From the NCBI GenBank assembly GCA_023145955.1, contig JAGLDA010000186.1:1-9780 (forward strand): DNA of 9,780 nucleotides. Reading direction: 5' to 3'. The DNA is from Bacteroidales bacterium. GTDB lineage: Bacteria > Bacteroidota > Bacteroidia > Bacteroidales > UBA1556. A model generated the notes under the pieces. That model did not search any database, was not told the origin of the DNA, and saw only the letters and a program-made list of their open reading frames with translations. Shown here piece after piece: positions 6,754 through 9,780 of this stretch (within the stretch, counting starts at the first letter, position 1; each line of letters starts with the position of its first letter). Position numbers and translations under genes: made by a program.

Positions 6754-6840
6754 CAAAATATTTATGAATTTGTTGAATTCCCTTACATTTTATTCTTCGC
6801 TTAAATAATAAGATAAGCGAAAATAAAATAACGTACATTT
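6754..6840 (+). repeat. Exact 87-bp direct repeat, copy 1
   Basis: Starts CAAAATATTTATG and ends ACGTACATTT; it is identical base for base to 6878-6964. The copies are offset by 124 bp with a 37-bp spacer. The final TACATTT continues with A here, giving TACATTTA rather than the TAnnTTTG of copy 2. Perfect identity in non-coding sequence suggests recent duplication or active homogenisation. Confidence 0.97.
6787..6829. repeat. Palindrome inside repeat copy 1
   Basis: The left arm 6787-6803 (ATTTTATTCTTCGCTTA) pairs with the right arm 6814-6829 (TAAGCGAAAATAAAAT) apart from one bulged base; the 10-nt loop is AATAATAAGA. Its right end lies 4 nt before the -7-like TACATTT, which suits an operator for a dimeric DNA-binding protein. 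It has no T-run after it in either direction beyond its own arms. Confidence 0.7.
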
Positions 6841-6842
6841 AG

Positions 6843-6897
6843 ACAAATGGGTCATAAATATTTTGTAAAAAAGTATACAAAATATTTATGAATTTGT
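6843..6897 (+). other. Long stem-loop across the repeat junction
   Basis: TCATAAATATTTTGTA (6852-6867) is perfectly complementary to TACAAAATATTTATGA (6876-6891), with loop AAAAAGTA. Outside a GGG bulge (6849-6851) the pairing resumes, ACAAAT (6843-6848) with ATTTGT (6892-6897). This gives 22 pairs in all. The left arm lies in the unique 37-bp spacer and the right arm is the beginning of repeat copy 2. Copy 1 has no such partner, so the structure arose with, or was created by, the duplication. It could be a leader hairpin or an IS-like end scar. Confidence 0.6.
6847..6891 (+). other. 14-codon mini-ORF between the repeats (possible leader peptide or gene relic)
   Basis: ATG at 6847 opens MGHKYFVKKYTKYL and ends in TGA at 6889-6891. 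It lies 6 nt after the end of repeat copy 1, almost the same position that the recJ ATG has after copy 2 (7 nt). The ORF is nearly wholly inside the stem-loop 6843-6897. It may be a leader peptide, the remnant of a gene that once used this promoter, or chance; nothing in the sequence proves translation. Confidence 0.2.
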
Positions 6898-6964
6898 TGA
6901 ATTCCCTTACATTTTATTCTTCGCTTAAATAATAAGATAAGCGAAAATAAAATAACGTACATTT
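6878..6964 (+). repeat. Exact 87-bp direct repeat, copy 2 (recJ promoter region)
   Basis: Identical to 6754-6840. It ends at TACATTT; the next base, G6965, completes TACATTTG. Only 7 nt separate its end from the recJ ATG at 6972, so this copy forms the whole immediate upstream region of recJ. Confidence 0.97.
6911..6953. repeat. Palindrome inside repeat copy 2, next to the recJ -7 box
   Basis: The same arms as in copy 1: 6911-6927 with 6938-6953, one bulge, 10-nt loop. It covers where a -33 element of the recJ promoter would be (no TTG is found there at the right spacing), and ends 4 nt before TACATTTG. A protein bound here could replace or block -33 recognition. Confidence 0.7.
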
Positions 6965-6965
6965 G
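6958..6965 (+). promoter_or_regulatory. -7 element of the recJ promoter
   Basis: TACATTTG is an exact match to TAnnTTTG, in the context ACGTACATTTGCC. It ends 6 nt before the recJ ATG at 6972, so transcription would begin at or within a few bases of the start codon, giving a leaderless or near-leaderless mRNA. No TTG -33 element is seen at 19-21 nt upstream; the palindrome occupies that place. Confidence 0.6.
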
Positions 6966-6971
6966 CCTTAT

Positions 6972-8741
6972 ATGGATAAACGTTGGACAATAAAAGATAG
7001 TGTAGATAAAGATATAGTTAATAAACTATCGAAGTCATTGAATATTAACAAAACGCTTAGTGCACTCCTTGTACAACGAGGTATTGAAGATTATGAATCT
7101 GCAAAGAAGTTCTTCCGTCCAGAGCTTGATGAGCTCCATGATCCATTTCTAATGCTAAATATGGATAAGGCTATCGACAGGATAGATACTGCTATTGCCA
7201 ACGGAGACAATCTTCTTATTTATGGAGATTATGATGTAGATGGTACCACTTCAGTTGCTTTAGTTTATTCTTATTTTGATAACTATATTAAAGATAATAA
7301 CCTTAAATCAGAAATAGATTTTTACATTCCTGATAGATACGACGAGGGTTATGGTATTTCATTTAAAGGGATTGATTATGCTGAACAAAACAATCAATCA
7401 TTAATTATTGCCTTGGATTGTGGAATAAAATCTGTTGATAAAATTGAATACGCAAATTCGAAGAATATAGATTTCATTATTTGCGACCACCATACTCCTG
7501 GAGATATTATTCCTAATGCAGTAGCGGTACTAGATCCAAAACAAAAAGACTGTAATTATCCTTATAAGGAGTTATCGGGCTGTGGTGTAGGATTTAAGCT
7601 ATTGCAAGGTTTTGTAGATAGGAATAAAATTGAATTTAACACTCTAATACCATATTTAGATTTAGTAGCAATAAGTATTGCTGCCGATATAGTAATGGTA
7701 GATGGAGAGAATAGAATTCTTGCTCATTTTGGGCTAAAAAGATTGAATACTCAACCAAGACCAGGTATTGAGTGGATTCTGAATTATAGCAATATCACTA
7801 GGCTAAAGGATAAATCTCCTGAAGGTTATGTTTTTGATAAGGCACTAAGTATAAGCGATATAGTATTCACTATTGCTCCGCGAATAAATGCTGCTGGCAG
7901 AATGGATACAGGAAAGCGTTCGGTAGAACTTCTTATTTGTACTAGAATGGATAAGGCAAAAGCTATTGCAGATAATATAGATAAATATAATAGTGACCGC
8001 CGGAAACTAGATACGCAAACTACCGAAGATGCTTTAAATATAATTGCGGGAAAAGAGAAGCTGAGGAATGCTAAAAGCACTGTTGTTTACCATGAAAAAT
8101 GGCATAAGGGTGTTTTGGGAATTGTTGCTTCAAGGCTTACCGAAACCCATTACCGACCTACCATTGTATTGGCGTTAGTTGATGGAATATATACCGGTTC
8201 TGCCCGTTCTGTAAAAGGCTTTGATGTATATGAAGCTATTAATTCTTGTAGCCACTTACTGGATAGTTTTGGAGGACATAAATATGCCGCGGGGCTTTCT
8301 TTTAAGGAGGATAATATTACTGAATTTATAAGGCTTTTTGAAAAATATGTTACAGAAAATATTTCTGAATTATCATTACGTCCAGAAATATCTATAGATT
8401 CATACTTAAATATTGAAGATATTACTGCTAAATTCTATAATGTGCTCAAGCAATTTGCGCCTTTTGGACCAGGAAATATGTCGCCAGTATTTATTTCTGA
8501 TGGCTTGGTTGACACTGGCTATGCTAGAGTTGTGGGAAAGAATCATCTTAAACTACAAGTTTGTTATCCTGAGAATAGAACTACATCCTTTAATGGTATA
8601 GGTTTTAATTTGGCAGATAAACTGTCCGTAATAAAAACCAAACTACCTTTTGAGGTGGCCTATGCTATTAACGAAAACGTATGGAAAGAGCGTGTTAGTT
8701 TACAATTTATGATTAAGGATATACGACTCTCTGAACATTAA
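6972..8741 (+). CDS. recJ: Single-stranded-DNA-specific 5'-3' exonuclease RecJ
   Basis: A 589-residue DHH-family exonuclease, normal length, acting in recombinational and mismatch repair on single-stranded DNA. I start it at ATG 6972 (MDKRWT); a TTG at 6963 would lie within the -7 box. Motifs in order: GDYDVDG (85-91; D86, D88, D90), ALDCG (D149), DHH (172-174) with TPG after it, SGCGVGFK, YLDLVAISIAADIV (D230), then INAAGRMDTG linking to the DHHA1 domain with HKGVLGIVASR (378-388), GSARS and FGGHKYAAG (GGHK 434-437). The C-terminal segment from about 470 carries the OB-fold, with FAPFGPGN. All Mn-binding residues look intact. rsgA follows 29 bp after its stop and is probably cotranscribed. 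Confidence 0.96.
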   Translation: MDKRWTIKDSVDKDIVNKLSKSLNINKTLSALLVQRGIEDYESAKKFFRPELDELHDPFLMLNMDKAIDRIDTAIANGDNLLIYGDYDVDGTTSVALVYSYFDNYIKDNNLKSEIDFYIPDRYDEGYGISFKGIDYAEQNNQSLIIALDCGIKSVDKIEYANSKNIDFIICDHHTPGDIIPNAVAVLDPKQKDCNYPYKELSGCGVGFKLLQGFVDRNKIEFNTLIPYLDLVAISIAADIVMVDGENRILAHFGLKRLNTQPRPGIEWILNYSNITRLKDKSPEGYVFDKALSISDIVFTIAPRINAAGRMDTGKRSVELLICTRMDKAKAIADNIDKYNSDRRKLDTQTTEDALNIIAGKEKLRNAKSTVVYHEKWHKGVLGIVASRLTETHYRPTIVLALVDGIYTGSARSVKGFDVYEAINSCSHLLDSFGGHKYAAGLSFKEDNITEFIRLFEKYVTENISELSLRPEISIDSYLNIEDITAKFYNVLKQFAPFGPGNMSPVFISDGLVDTGYARVVGKNHLKLQVCYPENRTTSFNGIGFNLADKLSVIKTKLPFEVAYAINENVWKERVSLQFMIKDIRLSEH

Positions 8742-8770
8742 AAAAAACAACCCAATAACAATATAATATT

Positions 8771-9709
8771 TTGAAAGGAAGAGTAATACAATCCACAGGT
8801 AGTTGGTATAAGGTAGAATCTGAAGATAAGATTTTATACTCATGCAAACTTCGTGGGCAATTCAAAATAAAGGGTATAAAATCCACCAATCCCATAGCAG
8901 TAGGCGATTGGGTAGATTTTACATGGGAATCAAAAGACGAGATGGGCTGGATAATTAAAATTTATGAGCGCAATAACTACATAATTAGAAAGTCTGTAAA
9001 TTTATCGAAGCGATCTCACATTATAGCCTCAAATATAGACCTTGCACTATTGGTAGTAACTCTAAATCATCCTAGAACAAGCACTGGATTTATCGACAGA
9101 TTTCTTGTTAGCTGTGAAGCCTACCATATAAATGCAAACCTTATTTTCAATAAAACTGATTTATATACTTCTATCGAAACTACTGAGATTGATAACCTTA
9201 TAAATCAATACCAATCCATCGGATATAATTGTTTTAAAACATCAGCAAAAACGGAAGAAGGATTAAATGATTTGAGAGAAGTAATGAAAGATAAAGTATG
9301 TCTAGTTTCTGGACATTCGGGAGTAGGAAAATCGGCATTAATAAACGCATTAGACCCTAGCAAGGATATACGTATTGGTGAAATATCTGATATTCATAAT
9401 AAAGGAAAACATACAACCACTTTTGCACAAATGCATTCCTTAGATTTTGGTACATATATAATTGATAGCCCTGGTATTAAAGAGTTTGGATTATTTGATT
9501 TTAAGAAAGAAGAACTCTGCTCATATTTTCCTGAGATGATAGAAATATCTGATGAATGCAAATACAATAACTGCACCCACGTACATGAGCCTCAGTGCGC
9601 TGTAAAGAATGCTGTTGAAATAGGTATTATCTCTCCCGATAGATATTTGAATTATTTGAATATGCTTGAGGGAAAAGAAATGAATGAAAATGAAAATTAT
9701 TCAAAATAA
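8771..9709 (+). CDS. rsgA: Ribosome small subunit biogenesis GTPase RsgA
   Basis: A 312-residue circularly permuted GTPase that helps late 30S maturation; related proteins bind ppGpp. The start is TTG at 8771, because MKGRVIQSTGSWY matches the family's beginning and no ATG is available in frame nearby. The N-terminal OB-fold spans about 1-70. The GTPase motifs come in permuted order: G4 NKTD (127-130), G5 SAK (158-160), G1 GHSGVGKS (181-188), G2 around KGKHTTTF (211-218) and G3 DSPG (232-235). The C-terminal zinc site is C263, C268, H270 and C276. The protein is complete. The 29-bp spacing after recJ and the absence of a visible promoter suggest a recJ-rsgA operon. Confidence 0.95.
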   Translation: MKGRVIQSTGSWYKVESEDKILYSCKLRGQFKIKGIKSTNPIAVGDWVDFTWESKDEMGWIIKIYERNNYIIRKSVNLSKRSHIIASNIDLALLVVTLNHPRTSTGFIDRFLVSCEAYHINANLIFNKTDLYTSIETTEIDNLINQYQSIGYNCFKTSAKTEEGLNDLREVMKDKVCLVSGHSGVGKSALINALDPSKDIRIGEISDIHNKGKHTTTFAQMHSLDFGTYIIDSPGIKEFGLFDFKKEELCSYFPEMIEISDECKYNNCTHVHEPQCAVKNAVEIGIISPDRYLNYLNMLEGKEMNENENYSK

Positions 9710-9737
9710 CTTAGAGGCTATTATCTTGCTACATTCA

Positions 9738-9780
9738 AGAAAGGGCTGTATCACAGGCTTCTAGCCCGTAGATTATAGTG
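9738..9780 (+). repeat. Possible REP-like element after rsgA, cut by the window edge
   Basis: GGGCT (9743-9747) and AGCCC (9763-9767) form a short stem, followed by CGTAGATTATAG. The order GCTT, GCCCGT, GATTA recalls the patch at 3431-3457 (GCTTGTCGCCCCGT ... GGATTACA). It may be an intergenic repeat or the stem of a transcription terminator for rsgA; no T-run is seen before the window ends. Confidence 0.25.

Noticed and set aside
6754..6964. CRISPR-like array
   Set aside because: There are only two 87-bp copies with one 37-bp spacer and no cas gene; the repeat is too long and contains a promoter element.
7826..8080. Minus-strand hydrophobic open frame opposite recJ
   Set aside because: It is an antisense shadow of recJ; the apparent hydrophobicity is a by-product of reading AT-rich coding DNA backwards.
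3890..9709. Closeness of rel and rsgA as a dedicated ppGpp-ribosome system
   Set aside because: RsgA homologues bind ppGpp, but the genes are separated by rlmH, recJ and a complex intergenic region; this looks like ordinary housekeeping order.

Overview
The window is AT-rich chromosomal DNA that looks like a member of the Bacteroidota. The RelA/SpoT, RlmH, RecJ and RsgA homologues are all full length and of bacterial housekeeping type. Start codons lack Shine-Dalgarno sequences. The best promoter candidates follow the Bacteroidota pattern TTG-N19-TAnnTTTG or have only its -7 part. I cannot name the order or genus from sequence alone. No tRNA, rRNA, CRISPR array, transposase or prophage gene is visible.

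Left part (1-3300, minus strand): a surface-glycan module. Read in its transcription direction it holds a winged-helix regulator with a degenerate nucleotidyltransferase-like domain (3248-2703), a 157-bp gap with a stem-loop, a NeuB/LegI-type nonulosonate synthase (2545-1511), a NeuD/PglD-type acetyltransferase (1518-904) and a TIM-barrel sugar isomerase/epimerase-like protein (907-53). The last three overlap by 8 and 4 bp and are almost certainly one operon making or using a sialic-acid-like nine-carbon sugar (legionaminic-type by resemblance). The module appears to continue past the left edge.

Middle (3249-3889): a 641-bp gene-free stretch between divergent genes. It holds outward promoter candidates for both neighbours and short GC-richer palindromic patches. 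Two of these resemble each other in inverted orientation, and I read them as degenerate REP-like intergenic repeats.

Right part (3890-9709, plus strand): housekeeping genes. They are a bifunctional (p)ppGpp synthetase/hydrolase, rlmH (23S rRNA pseudouridine methyltransferase), recJ (5'-3' ssDNA exonuclease) and rsgA (ribosome small-subunit biogenesis GTPase), the last two 29 bp apart. The common theme is ribosome maturation, stringent response and DNA repair, all ordinary.

The most unusual structure is the 268-bp rlmH-recJ gap. It contains an exact 87-bp direct duplication (6754-6840 and 6878-6964) that ends in a promoter -7 element just before the recJ ATG. Each copy carries a near-perfect 16/17-bp palindrome. 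The upstream copy is followed at nearly the same distance by a 14-codon mini-ORF lying inside a long stem-loop. This looks like a duplicated promoter/operator, possibly with a leader. I see no convincing new multi-gene system in the window.
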